Source: Closterium sp. Naga37s-1 (lineage: Eukaryota > Streptophyta > Zygnematophyceae > Desmidiales > Closteriaceae). Taken from it: a DNA stretch of 64,000 bases. Made by a program: the position numbers and the translations under genes. Under the pieces are notes generated by a model. That model ran no database searches. It was not told the origin of the DNA and worked only from the letters and a program-made list of their open reading frames with translations. The stretch covers positions 930,001 to 994,000 of the forward strand of contig CANJKZ010000932.1 of the NCBI GenBank assembly GCA_947471745.1, written 5' to 3'. Shown in pieces: positions 21,431-31,114 of the stretch. Within the stretch, counting starts at the first letter, position 1. Each line of letters starts with the position of its first letter.

Positions 21431-21543
21431 TGGTAAGCGCACCGCCGCACCCACGCCGCACTTGCGAGCCGCGCCGCCCTGCCAAGTCGCATTGCTCCTG
21501 TTGCTACTGCTACTGCGAGGCTACTGTTGCTGCTCCTGCTGTC

Positions 21544-23897
21544 ATGGCTAGCCCTAATGTCCTTACCTTCGATGCTGAGGGTCGAGCGGTCGATTTTGAG
21601 GTCTGGGTCGATGATCTGCAGCTTTTTTTGCAGTGTGACTCTAAGGACGGAGTCTCACTGTTCGACCACACGTCCGGCGTCGCTGTTGCCCCTGCTGCCG
21701 ATGCTGACAGTACAGTTCGCACATAGTGGACCACACGCGATGCTGCTGCTCGTCTAGCTGTCCGTAGTCACCTGCCGTCTGCTGAGCACGCGCACTTTAG
21801 CCAGTACAAGACTGCTAGGACTCTGTACGACGCTGTTGTTGCGCGCTACTCCTCCCCTGCCACTGCTGCGCTTAGCCGCCTCATGCTGCCGTACCTGTTC
21901 CCTGACCTAGCTGCTTTTGCCACGGTCGCTGACCTCATTACGCACCTCCGCACTAGTGACACCCGCTACCGCGCTGCGCTTCCTGCCGAGTTCTGCACCG
22001 CGAACCCCCCCCCCTATGTACATCACTCTCTACTACCTCGTCACCCAGCTCCCTGACTCCCTTCGCTCGGTCAGGGACCACTTCCTCTCCCTTTGCCCCA
22101 CCACTCTCACCATTGACCTCCTCGAGGAGCGCCTCCTTGCAGCAGAGAAGAGTATAGTCGCTGTAGGAGCCTCTCGTGGTGACCCTCGTGCCCCTTTCTT
22201 TGAGGGTTGCTCCCCCGTCCCTCTTTTGCCCTCTGTTGCCTCTGCTGCTGGTGTCGACCTCGTTGGCACCGAGTCGGTCGGAGCTGCGTCTGCTCCTAGT
22301 GGGAGGCGCCGCAGCGGCAGGAGCAAAGGGGGCAAGGATGCTGGAGGGGATGGCGGGGGCGGCGGTGGTGGCGGTGGAGGCGGTGGAGGGGGTGGGGGTG
22401 GAGGTGGGGGTGGTGGCGGGAGTGGGGGCTTCGGTAGCGGTGGTGGAGGTGGAGGCGGCGGAGGCAGCGGCAGTGGGGGTGGAGGTGGCGGCGGCGGCGG
22501 CGGAGGCGGTGGGGGTGGCGGCGGCGGTGGTGCTGGTCGGGGTGGCACTGTGCAGCGGGGAGGCTTTGGCGGTGGCCAGCGCCAGCAGCAGCAGCGCCCT
22601 CGTGAGACCCTGTCGCCCCAGCAGCTTCGTGAGTGGTACACTGGGCGTGGGAGGTCTGGGGGTGCTGGTCCCTGCGCTTACGTTCTCCGCACCGGCGACC
22701 GCAGTGGAGAGACGTGCGGCAGCCCGCACGCCACGCTCCGCTGTTTCGGCCGCCTGTCTGACGCGTGGCGTACACAGTTTCCTGACGCCACAGAGATCCC
22801 TCGCTGGGGTGATCTGCTTAAGTCGGGGGTTGCTATCTTTGATCTTTATTATGATGTTATCCTTGCTGCTATGTATGCTGTGTCTATTAGTGCTGAGGGT
22901 GACTGTTACCTGTGTGTTCCGCCCGACCCGGGCATTGAGGCTGCTGCTCTAGGTGCTAGTGAGTCTGCTGCTCCAGGTGCTGGTGAGGCTGCTCTCTCAG
23001 GTACCACGTCGGCTCAGGTCTTGCACACTTTCACCCTTGACTCGGGTGCTTCCCGCTCCTTCTTTCACGACTGCACCACACTCTCGCCGCTCAGTCGGCC
23101 GGTGGCAGTCTCTCTGGCTGACCCCTCTAGGGGTCCGGTCCTTGCACACTCCTCCACGGTTCTGCCGTGTCCGGCGGTCCCGTCTGGCTCTTTGTCTGGC
23201 CTCCACCTCCCCTCGTTCTCCACGAACTTGGTGAGTGGAGCTGACCTTCAGGACGCGTGGGTTGACCAGTTCACTCCTGGAGGTCAGCGGGTGACCCATT
23301 GTTCGTGCACTCGGATGGGCCGGCACCTGGCCACGTTCACCCGTCAGCCTGGGTCGAGCCTATACACCCTGACTACCGTATCTCCTCCGGTTGCTGAGTC
23401 TGGTTAGGTAGCTGCGTCGGGTCAGGTGTTTGCTGCAGAGTCCCGGTCTGGTCCTGAGTCTGCCCCCTGCTCATGTCGCCTCCTGTCTCACCAGACTCTC
23501 CTCTGGCACCACCGCCTTGGTCACCCCTCCCTGCCTCGTCTCCGAGGCATGGCCTCCCGTGTCCTTGTCACTGGTCTTCCCCGGTCTCTCCCTCCCCTTC
23601 CCCCGGGGCCTGCCCCTACCTGCGTTCCTTGCGTCGAGGGGCGGCAGCGCGCTGCTCCTCACTCCTCCGAGTTCCCTCCGACGGAGGCTCCCTTGCAGAC
23701 TCTTCACATGGACGTGTGAGGCCCAGCCCGCGTCCGTGGACAGGGTCACGAGCGCTACTTTCTACTGGTCGTTGACGACTACTCGCGTTACACCACAGTC
23801 TTCCCCTTGCGCCGCAAGGGTGAGGTCACTGAGGTGCTGATTGACTGGATCCGCGCTGCCCGTCGTCAACTCAGCGAGAGTTTCGGCTCGGACCTTC
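21544..23897 (+). pseudogene. Copia Gag-protease-integrase start (C1, first block)
   Basis: ATG at 21544 opens MASPNVLTFDAEGRAVDFEV, the family-C Gag start. A TAG at 21724-21726 replaces a Gln codon. A C-run near 22008-22015 shifts frame. Then come the helical Gag part, a long poly-Gly tract (22340-22535), the unusual zinc knuckle (CX13CX3HX4C, CAYVLRTG...), and the protease motif TLDSGASRSFF. A TAG at 23405-23407 and a TGA at 23717-23719 follow before integrase. The integrase is interrupted at about 23900 by a jump back to Gag sequence. This block most resembles C3 in the GVAIFDL region. Confidence 0.88.
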
Positions 23898-23900
23898 CTG

Positions 23901-26400
23901 TTCGGTCGCCTGACTGACGCCTGGCGCGCCCAGTTTCCTGACGCTGTTGAGCTCCCTCGCTGGGATGATCTGCTTCGGCAGAATGTTGCTATCTTTGATC
24001 TTGATTTCGATGCTATCCTTGCTGCCATGTATACTGTGACTGATAGTGCTGAGGGTGACTGCTACCTGTGTGTTCCCCCCGACTCGGGCATTGAGGCTAC
24101 TGCTCTAGGTGCTAGTGAGTCTGCTGCTCCAGGTATTGGTGAGTCTGCTGCTCCAGGTGCTGGTGAGTCTGCTCTCTCTGGTACTGCACCTACTGAGGCC
24201 TTGCACACTTCCACACTTGACTCTGGTGCTTCGCGTTCCTTCTTTCGCGACAGCACCACACTCACGCCGCTCAGTCGGCCTGTTGCAGTCTCCCTGGCTG
24301 ACCCCTCTGGGGGCCCAGTCCTTGTGCACTCTTCCACGGTTCTACCGTGTCCTGCGGCCCCGTCGGGCTTGCTGTCGGGACTCCACCTCCCCTCGTTCTC
24401 TACGAACTTGGTGAGTGGAGCTGACCTTCGGGATGCGTGGGTTGACCAGTTCACCCCTGGAGGTCAGCGTGTGACCCACTGCACTTGCTCTCGGATGGGC
24501 CGCCACCTGACCACGTTCACCCGTCGGCCTGGGTCGAGTCTGTACACACTGACTACTGCGTCTCCACCCGTCACTGCGTCTGGTCAGGTAGCCGCGTCTA
24601 GTCAGGTGTTTGCTGCTGCGTCCAGGTCCTGTCCGGCGTCTGCCCCCTGCTCGTGTCGTCCTCTGTCGCACGAGACTCTCCTTTGGCACCACCGCCTTGG
24701 TCACCCCTCCCTGCCTCGTCTTCGAGGTATGGCCTCCCGTACCCTTGTCTCTGGTCTCCCCCGGTCCCTCCCTCCCCTTCCTCCGGGGCCTGCCCCTACC
24801 TGCATTCCTTGCGTCGAGGGGCAGCAACGCGCCGCTCCTCACTCCTCCGAGTTCCCTCCGACGGAGGCTCCCCTGCAGACTCTTTACATGGACGTGTGGG
24901 GCCCAGCCCGCATCCGTGGACAGGGTCACGAGTGCTACTTTCTGCTGGTCATTGACGACTACTCGCGTTACACCACAGTCTTCCCCTTGCCCCGCAAGGG
25001 TGAGGTCACTGAGGTGTTGATCGACTGGATCCGCGGTGCCCGTCGCCAGCTCAGCGAGAGTTTCGGCTCGGACCTTCTTGTTCTGCGTCTGCACTCCGAC
25101 AGAGGTGGTGAGTTTTCCTCCGACCTTCTGCGAGCCTTCTGTCGTGCGGAGGGCATCCGCCAGACGTTCACGCTTCCGGCCTCTCCGCAGAAAAATGGGA
25201 TTGCTGAGCACCACATTGGCATGGTCATGGACGTCGCTCGTACGTCCATGATCCATGCGGCTGCTCCCCATTTTCTGTGGCCGTTCGCGGTTCAGTACGC
25301 GGCGCATCAGATCAACCTCCAGCCCCGGGTCTCCTTGCCGGAGACCACACCTACTCTGCGGTGGACGGGGAAGGTTGGCGATGCGTCTGCGTTCCGTGTC
25401 TGAGGATCTCGAGCTTTCGTCCGCGACTTGTCTGCGGACAAGCTGTCCTCCCGTGCTATTCCCTGCATCTTCCTTGGCTTCCCCCCTGACGCGCCTGGTT
25501 GGCAGTTTTACCACCCCACCTCGCGCCGTGTTCTGTCCTCTCAGGACGTCACATTTGACGAGTCGGTTCCTTACTACCGTCTCTTCCCCTACCGTACTGT
25601 CCCCCTCCCCCCCCCCGCCGCTCTTCCTCGCGCCAGGTCCCCCCCCGGTAGACCCCCTCCCCCCTCAGGATCCTGCCCCCTCAGTTGTGTCCCAGGTAGA
25701 CGCAGTCGAGCCTGTCGAGGTAGCTGTTGACTCTGGTGCTGCTAGGGGTGTTGAGCCTGCGGGTGCTGGGTCTGGGGGTGCTGAGCCTGAGCGTGCGGAG
25801 CCTGGGGGTGCTGAGTCTGGGGGTGCTGAGCCTGGGGTTGCTGAGTCTGGGGGTGAGGAGCCTGAGGGTGCTGAGCCTTCTCGTGTGGAGTCTGGAGGTG
25901 CTGCGCCTGGAGGTCCTTCGGGTGCTTCGTCCCGGCGGGAGCCACTCTCTCCACAGCAGCTGTGCGAGTGGTTTGCTTGACGCTAGAGCCGTGCTGCTGG
26001 AGCTGGTGGTGCTACGGGCGCTGGAGGTTCTACTGCGGCTGGAGCTGCCGGGGGTTCTGGAGTCACTGGTCCCGGAGGTGCTCGTACTGGAGGTACTGGA
26101 GCTGCTGGGCCTGGTGTTGCTACTGGAGCTGGAGCTGCTGGAGGTGCTGGAGCTGGCGGTACTACTGGAGCGGGTGCTGCTGGAGGTACTGGAGCTGGCG
26201 CTACTGGAGCTGCTGAGGCTTCTGGTGGTTCTGCTGGAGCTGGAGGTGCTGCTGTAGCCGGTGCTCCTAGGAGTGCTGGGGTTGGCGCTACTGGAGCTGC
26301 TGGAGGTGCTGCTGGAGCTGGTGGAGTTGGACCTGACACTGGGGGTGCTGGTGTTGTCCCTGCTGGTTCTGGAGGCGCTGCGCGGCCGCGGCCGTACTTC
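23901..26400 (+). pseudogene. Copia Gag-end/protease/integrase (C1, second block)
   Basis: From 23901 the sequence restarts at FGRLTDAWRAQFPDAVELPR, i.e. the end of Gag, and repeats protease (TLDSGASRSFF), the integrase HHCC (HHRLGH...CIPC) and the catalytic core (MDVWGPARIRG, LHSDRGGEF). The glutamate motif reads NGIAEH here. This second version is closer to C2 (NVAIFDLDFDAIL) than to the first block. A TGA at 25401-25403 and a shift in a C-run near 25610 follow. A TGA at 25978-25980 lies just before a long Gly/Ala-rich linker. Confidence 0.85.
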
Positions 26401-28620
26401 GTTCCGCTCCTTGAACAGGTTCTTGGTCTCCCGCCTTCTACTGGTCGTGCTCCTTCCTTAGAGTGTCCACCGCCTGTCCAGTCGCAGTCCCAGTTACAGC
26501 CCGCCTCCCCACTTCCTGCTTCTTCTCCTTACACTGGTCCGACAGGAGGTCTTACGGAGCGTCGTGAGCCTGAGTCTCGTCCTGCGTCGCCTGTTTGTGC
26601 TGCTCGCACTAGTCTTCGTGGTTGGCATCAGCGTCCTCCTCCTGTCCCTGGCACTCACCAGATGGCTCTGCGTCCTTCCACTGCTCCGCAGCGTGTCCCT
26701 CTGCCGTCTCTTCCTGCCCTTGCTGACCCGCCGTCAGACCTTGCTCGTGCTGCCAGTCCTACTGTCACGCGTCTTCTCGCTACTATTGTCACTGACCCTT
26801 CATTTGAGTCCACTGCTGCGTCTGCCTTGGTTGCTGAGCTCGTCGACTTTGCTGCTCACTGTCGTTTAGACTATGTCGCTAGTCTTGTTGCTGAGTCTGA
26901 GTCTGTCTGTCCTCCGTCCGTCGGGGGTGAGTGTGCTCTTAGCACGGACGTCCTTGAGGACAGGCAGGAGGAGTTCCAGTGTTTTGCTGATGCTTTACCT
27001 CATCTCGTGTCCATGCTGCTTGCCCCTGAGGGAGACCCGGATGCACCAGACATCCCGACCCCGCGCTCTTACGCAGAGGCGATAAGGGGTCCCTACTCGT
27101 CTCAGTGGCAGACAGCCATGGATGCAGAGATGGCTTCCTGGAAGTCCACAGGCACCTACGTCGACGAGGTTCCCCCACCTGGGGCGAACATTGTCGATGG
27201 CATGTGGATTTTCAGGGTGAAGCGGCCGACGGGTTCTCCGCCTGTCTTCAAGGCGCGTTACGTGGCTCGAGGCTTCAGTCAGCGGCAGGGATTTGACTAC
27301 TTTCATACCTTCTCTCCCACCCCGAAGATGACCACTCTTTGGGTACTGCTGCACGTCGCTGCTCAGCGTGACTACGAGCTTCACTCTCTTGACTTCAGCA
27401 CACCCTTCCTACAGGGCAGCCTGCACGAGGAGATCTGGCTGCGCCGCCCACCTGGCTTCACTGGGTCGTTTCCTCCTGGTACCCAGTGGAGCCTCCGACG
27501 GCCAGTCTACAGTCTCCGCCAGGCGCCCCGTGAGTGGCACGACACACTGAGGACTACGCTTGCGGCTCTTGGGTTTGTTCCTTCCACTGCTGACCCGTCG
27601 GTGTTTCTCCGCACCGACACCACTCTGCCGCCGTTCTACATCCTCGTGACTTGGTCTTTGCTACTGCTGACACTGCTGGAGTGGCCCACGTGAAGTTGGA
27701 GCTGCAGAAGAGACACACGTGCACAGACCTGGGTGAACTGCGCAGCTATCTTGGCTTGCATATCACCCGGGACAGAGCACGGCGCACCATTACCTTGACT
27801 TAGTCACACATAATGCAGCGGGTCCTTCAACGCTTCAACTTCACGTACTCCTCGCCTCAGGCCACTCCTCTGTCTACTCGCCACTCGCTCTCAGCTGCCT
27901 TCGGATGAGTCCGTAGAGCCGAGTGGCCCGTACCCAGAGCTTGTTGGCTGCCTCATGTACCTGATGACCTGCACTCGACCTGACCTGGCATACCCTCTTA
28001 GCATCTTGGCACGCTATGTTGCTCCTGGGAGACACCGACCAGAGCACATGGATGCAGCTACGAGGGTGTTGCGCTACTTGTGCAGTACGTCGGGCATGGG
28101 GCTTGTGCTTGGAGGACGGGCTCGAGTTGTCCTCACTGGTCACGCAGACGCTTCTTGGGTTGACGACTTGGCTACTCAGCGGTCGTCACAGGGTTACACC
28201 TTCAGCCTTGGTTCCGGCTCTGTTTCGTGGCGGTCAACCCGCTCGTCTTCTGTTCTCAGCTCCAGTTGTGAGGCTGAGATCTACGCTGGGGCCATGGCTG
28301 CAAAGGAGTTTCGCTTGCTCACCTACCTGCTGACCGACTTGGGAGAGGCGCCTCATTCTCCTCCATTTCTGTACGTCGACAACAAGGCCATGCTTGCCTT
28401 GTGTCAGGAGCACAGACTGGAGCACGGAACGAAGCACATTGCTCTGCGCTACTTCCTTGCTCGAGAGTTGCAGCAGCGTGGTCAGCTTTGTCTTGCTTAC
28501 GTGGCCACTCGGGCCAACACTGCTGATATCTTTACCAAGGCACTTCAGCCTTGTGATCATCAGCGTTTTTGTACTATGCTAGGTCTTGTGCCTACTTGGC
28601 CTCACTTGCTCACTTCTTGA
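26401..28620 (+). pseudogene. Copia RT-RNase H (C1), YVDD deleted
   Basis: Contains the acidic/Pro-rich linker, then the copia RT region (MWIFRVKRPTGSPPVFKARY, LDFSTPFLQGSLHEEIW, VYSLRQAPREW). At 27648 the sequence goes from TCCTCGTG straight to ACTTGGTC. Against C3, 10 bp are missing that encode the YVDD catalytic core, and the frame is shifted. A TAG near 27800 and another frame change near 27890 follow. RNase H is then open to the TGA at 28618 (TGHADASWVDD, SSSCEAEIYAGAMAA, VDNKAMLALC, ANTADIFTKAL). Polymerase activity is impossible. Confidence 0.9.
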
Positions 28621-28853
28621 CTTTGCTTGTACTGTGATCTATATATACTTGCACCTGCATGCTTACCCTTGCTAGGTTGAGATCACTGTCTTGCTTGTTC
28701 ACCTTGATATATAACTCTACATGTGAACTGGCCTTGTGGCCTTGCGCTTGTGCTCAGAATGTGTGGTGACGTCGTGATCCACCCTGAGCTTGCTTTGCTT
28801 TGCTTGACTGGTCTTGTGACCTCTTGTTCTTCCCCACTTTGCCTATGGGGGTG

Positions 28854-28983
28854 TGTCAAACATGTATGATATAGCTTGTGTAGGCTGTAGTGGGGTAGAC
28901 ATTATGGGGTACAGCTTTTCTAGGTTTTCATACTTGTACCCATCTCCTTTCTAGTCCACACCATTCCTCGTACATTTCTCACA
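28854..28983 (+). repeat. 3' LTR of C1
   Basis: 130 bp, preceded by the CCTATGGGGGTG purine tract shared by all family-C copies, and followed by the GGTGC target duplication. Confidence 0.93.
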
Positions 28984-30211
28984 GGTGCCTGGGGGGTGCT
29001 AAAGGACTGAATGAGGGCTGCTTTGGCACTCAGGGTTTTATAAATATGGAAGGACTATTGTTTTTAGTTCGTGTGACTGTTGTTGAATTTGTACCTAGGG
29101 TAACTACTGTAGGTGGTCTGCACACTCCCTCACTCCCCTCCACACACTCTCTTCATCCCTTTCGCACACTCCCTTACCCATACTCCCCTCCGCAAACCAC
29201 CTTACGCACACACCCTTACCCACACAACTCCATAACTACATGCTCTTATCCTATGCACACAATCAGCTCAAGCACCCCTTCACTATTCTCTGCCTCTCTG
29301 CTTCTCTGCTTCTGTCCGACTACCTCTCTGTATCTATGTTTGCATATGCTTATGGGAGCGCTGGTGGGAGCATAAAGTTCGACACCTACTCCCATGCACA
29401 CACACAGACTCAAATATCCCTTTCTCTTCTCTGTTTCTCGTGCATCTGCCTCTCACTGTGCATAGGTGCTAGTGGGGCCGCTGGTGGGTGTGTGCCTGCT
29501 CGCCCTGGCCCTGCTGCACCAGCTCTTCCTCCAGGTGTGTTATATTCGTTATAAGCACGGTCTTCCTTCACAACTGCACAGCAAGCTTGTACGCTCGCTG
29601 TCACCGTGCTGCACGTGCTCTTCCTCCAAGTCCGCCTCACACTCGGCATGATCACGGTGTTCTTTCAAGTCTGTCTCACACTCGCTATACGCACCGTGTT
29701 CTTCAATTCCGCCTCAACTCGCTATAAGCACAGTGTTCTTTCAAGTCCGCCTCATACTCACTATAAGCGCAGTGTTCTTTCAAATCCGCCTCACATTCGC
29801 TATTAGCACAGCCTTTCCTCATGTCCATCTCACGCTCGATATAAGCAGCCTCTTTGTTGTTCCCGAAAAGACCTTCATGAAGCGCAGCCTTCTAGTGGTA
29901 GAGGCGGTGAGTTTAGGAGAAGAGGCGATGCTCTTTGCTGCACGTTCAAGTGAATCGCTCCCGCGTAACATTCACCCACCAGCTCCCCTCCCCTCCCCTC
30001 TCCCCCCTCCTCTCCACCCCCCAATAGCCCTTCACGGAGCGAGGTCTACAAGTGGTAGAGGCAGTGATCTCAAGGGCGAAGGAGGCCCTCCTCCCTTCCC
30101 AGTTTGATTCGCAGTTTGGGTGGCGCAAGGCCAACAGGTCGACAGCATACGCAACCAGCCTGACGACGAATGAAGCTCGTCGCACCGATCGTACGGTGGC
30201 AATTGTCAGAA
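28984..30211 (+). other. Spacer with cryptic exon-like pieces
   Basis: This DNA lies between C1 and C2. Two similar segments (29330-29365 and 29455-29490) read GGGxGCGCTGGTGGG. The second begins a possible exon, 29466-29534, preceded by TGCATAG and followed by CAG/GTGTGT, encoding a hydrophobic VLVGPLVGVCLLALALLHQL. A tandem repeat occupies 29640-29860. Two related exon-like segments follow at 29871-29906 (donor GTGAGT) and 30028-30216. Together they could be the end of a host gene, but I recognise no family and continuity is not demonstrated. Confidence 0.35.
29640..29860 (+). repeat. 39-bp tandem repeat
   Basis: Five to six imperfect units of ~39 bp, with consensus words CTCGCTATAAGCACAGTG then TTCTTTCAAGTCCGCCTCA. 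Individual units differ by several bases. Confidence 0.75.
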
Positions 30212-30216
30212 TGTGA
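30028..30216 (+). CDS. Possible terminal exon cut by an LTR
   Basis: After a pyrimidine-rich tract and CAATAG, an open segment of 62 codons reads PFTERGLQVVEAVISRAKEA and on through a polar tail (TSLTTNEARRTDRTVAIVRM) to TGA. Its beginning is similar to the upstream segment at 29871-29906 (TFMKRSLLVVEA before GTGAGT), suggesting a duplicated exon. The stop codon at 30214-30216 lies inside the first bases of the C2 LTR, so the original gene may have continued beyond. Low-confidence prediction with no family match. Confidence 0.3.
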   Translation, partial: PFTERGLQVVEAVISRAKEALLPSQFDSQFGWRKANRSTAYATSLTTNEARRTDRTVAIVRM

Positions 30217-30333
30217 GCGAATGAATGTGAAACAGAGAAGGCAGGTGGGTACAAGTAGGAAACCTAAAAGTGTTGTACCCTATATGAACTACCCCACTAC
30301 AGCCTAGATAGACTATAGCATATAAGTTTGACA
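30212..30333 (-). repeat. 3' LTR of C2
   Basis: About 122 bp. On the minus strand it starts TGTCAAACTTATATGC, directly after the CCTATGGGGGTG tract (30334-30345). The outer end (TGTGAGCG at 30212) is assigned by analogy with C3 (TGTGAATT) and could be off by some bases. Confidence 0.75.
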
Positions 30334-30519
30334 CACCCCCATAGGCAAAGTGGGGGACAACAAGAGGTCACAAGACCAGTCAAGAAAAGCAAAGCAAGCT
30401 CAGGGTGGATCACAAAGTCACCACGCAGTCTGAGCACAAGCAAATGGCCACAAGGCCAGTTCACATGCAGAGTTATATATAGGAGAACAAACAATACAGT
30501 GAACACAACCTAGCAGGTG

Positions 30520-30788
30520 TCAGCATGCAGGTATATGTGTAGAGAGTACAGTACAAGCAAAGTCAGGAAGCAAGTGAGGCACAGTAGGCACAAGGCCTAA
30601 CACAGTACAGAAACGCTGATGATCACAAGGCTGAAGTGCCTTGGTGAAAACATCAGCAGTGTTGGCCTGAGAGGCCACGTAAGCAAGACGAAGCTGACCA
30701 CGCTGCTGCAACTCTCGAGCAAGGAAGTAGCGCAGAGCAATGTGCTTCGTTCTGTGCTCCAGTCTGTGCTCCTGACACAAGGCCAGCA
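30520..30788 (-). pseudogene. RNase H C-terminus of C2, severed by C3
   Basis: Encodes LALCQEHRLEHRTKHIALRY through ANTADVFTKALQPCDHQRFC to a stop at 30520. The N-terminal continuation is at 38300 on the other side of C3. CAGCA at 30784-30788 is the left target duplication. Confidence 0.9.
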
Positions 30789-30916
30789 TGTGAATTAAGA
30801 AAACAGGAATGAATGACTAAGGGAAAGTTGGGTACAAATACAAACCCTAGAAAAACTGTACCCCATATGTGCTACCCCACTATAGCCTACAGTAGCTCTG
30901 TCATATAAATCTGACA
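30789..30916 (-). repeat. 3' LTR of C3
   Basis: 128 bp; on the plus strand it reads from TGTGAATTAAG to TCTGACA. Identical to 38167-38294. The purine tract CCTATGGGGGTG (minus strand, 30917-30928) abuts it. Confidence 0.95.
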
Positions 30917-31114
30917 CACCCCCATAGGCAAAGTGGGGGAGAACAAGGGGTCACAAGACCAGTCAAGCAAAGCAAAGCAAGCTCAGGGTGGATCACAAAG
31001 TCACCACACATTCTGAGCACAAGTTCAAGGCCACAAGGCCAGTTCACATGCAGGATTACATATATATACAAGGCTAGACAAGCAAGAGCACGTGATGCAA
31101 CAGTACAAACAAGG

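Larger units (their letters stand above)
20604..28983 (+). mobile_element. Copia element C1, complete ends, dead
   Basis: 8,380 bp on the plus strand. The two 130-bp LTRs start TGTCAAAC and end TTCTCACA, with an exact GGTGC target duplication (20599-20603 and 28984-28988). The internal order is primer site, a ~700-bp GC-rich minisatellite leader, Gag with poly-Gly, protease, integrase, a Gly/Ala/Glu-rich linker, RT and RNase H. An internal ~1.16-kb segment (Gag end to integrase) occurs twice in two diverged versions. The coding frame is broken by at least five stops and several frame changes, and the RT catalytic motif is deleted. Confidence 0.93.

Noticed and set aside
25727..26400. Leu/Val-rich frames in the C1 linker, and the mirrored ones at 33295-33963 and 39962-40672
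   Set aside because: They are other phases of the Gly/Ala-rich linker of the polyprotein (GGAEPGGA repeats).
29640..29860. CRISPR-like array
   Set aside because: The 39-bp units are directly adjacent with no unique spacers, and the context is eukaryotic.
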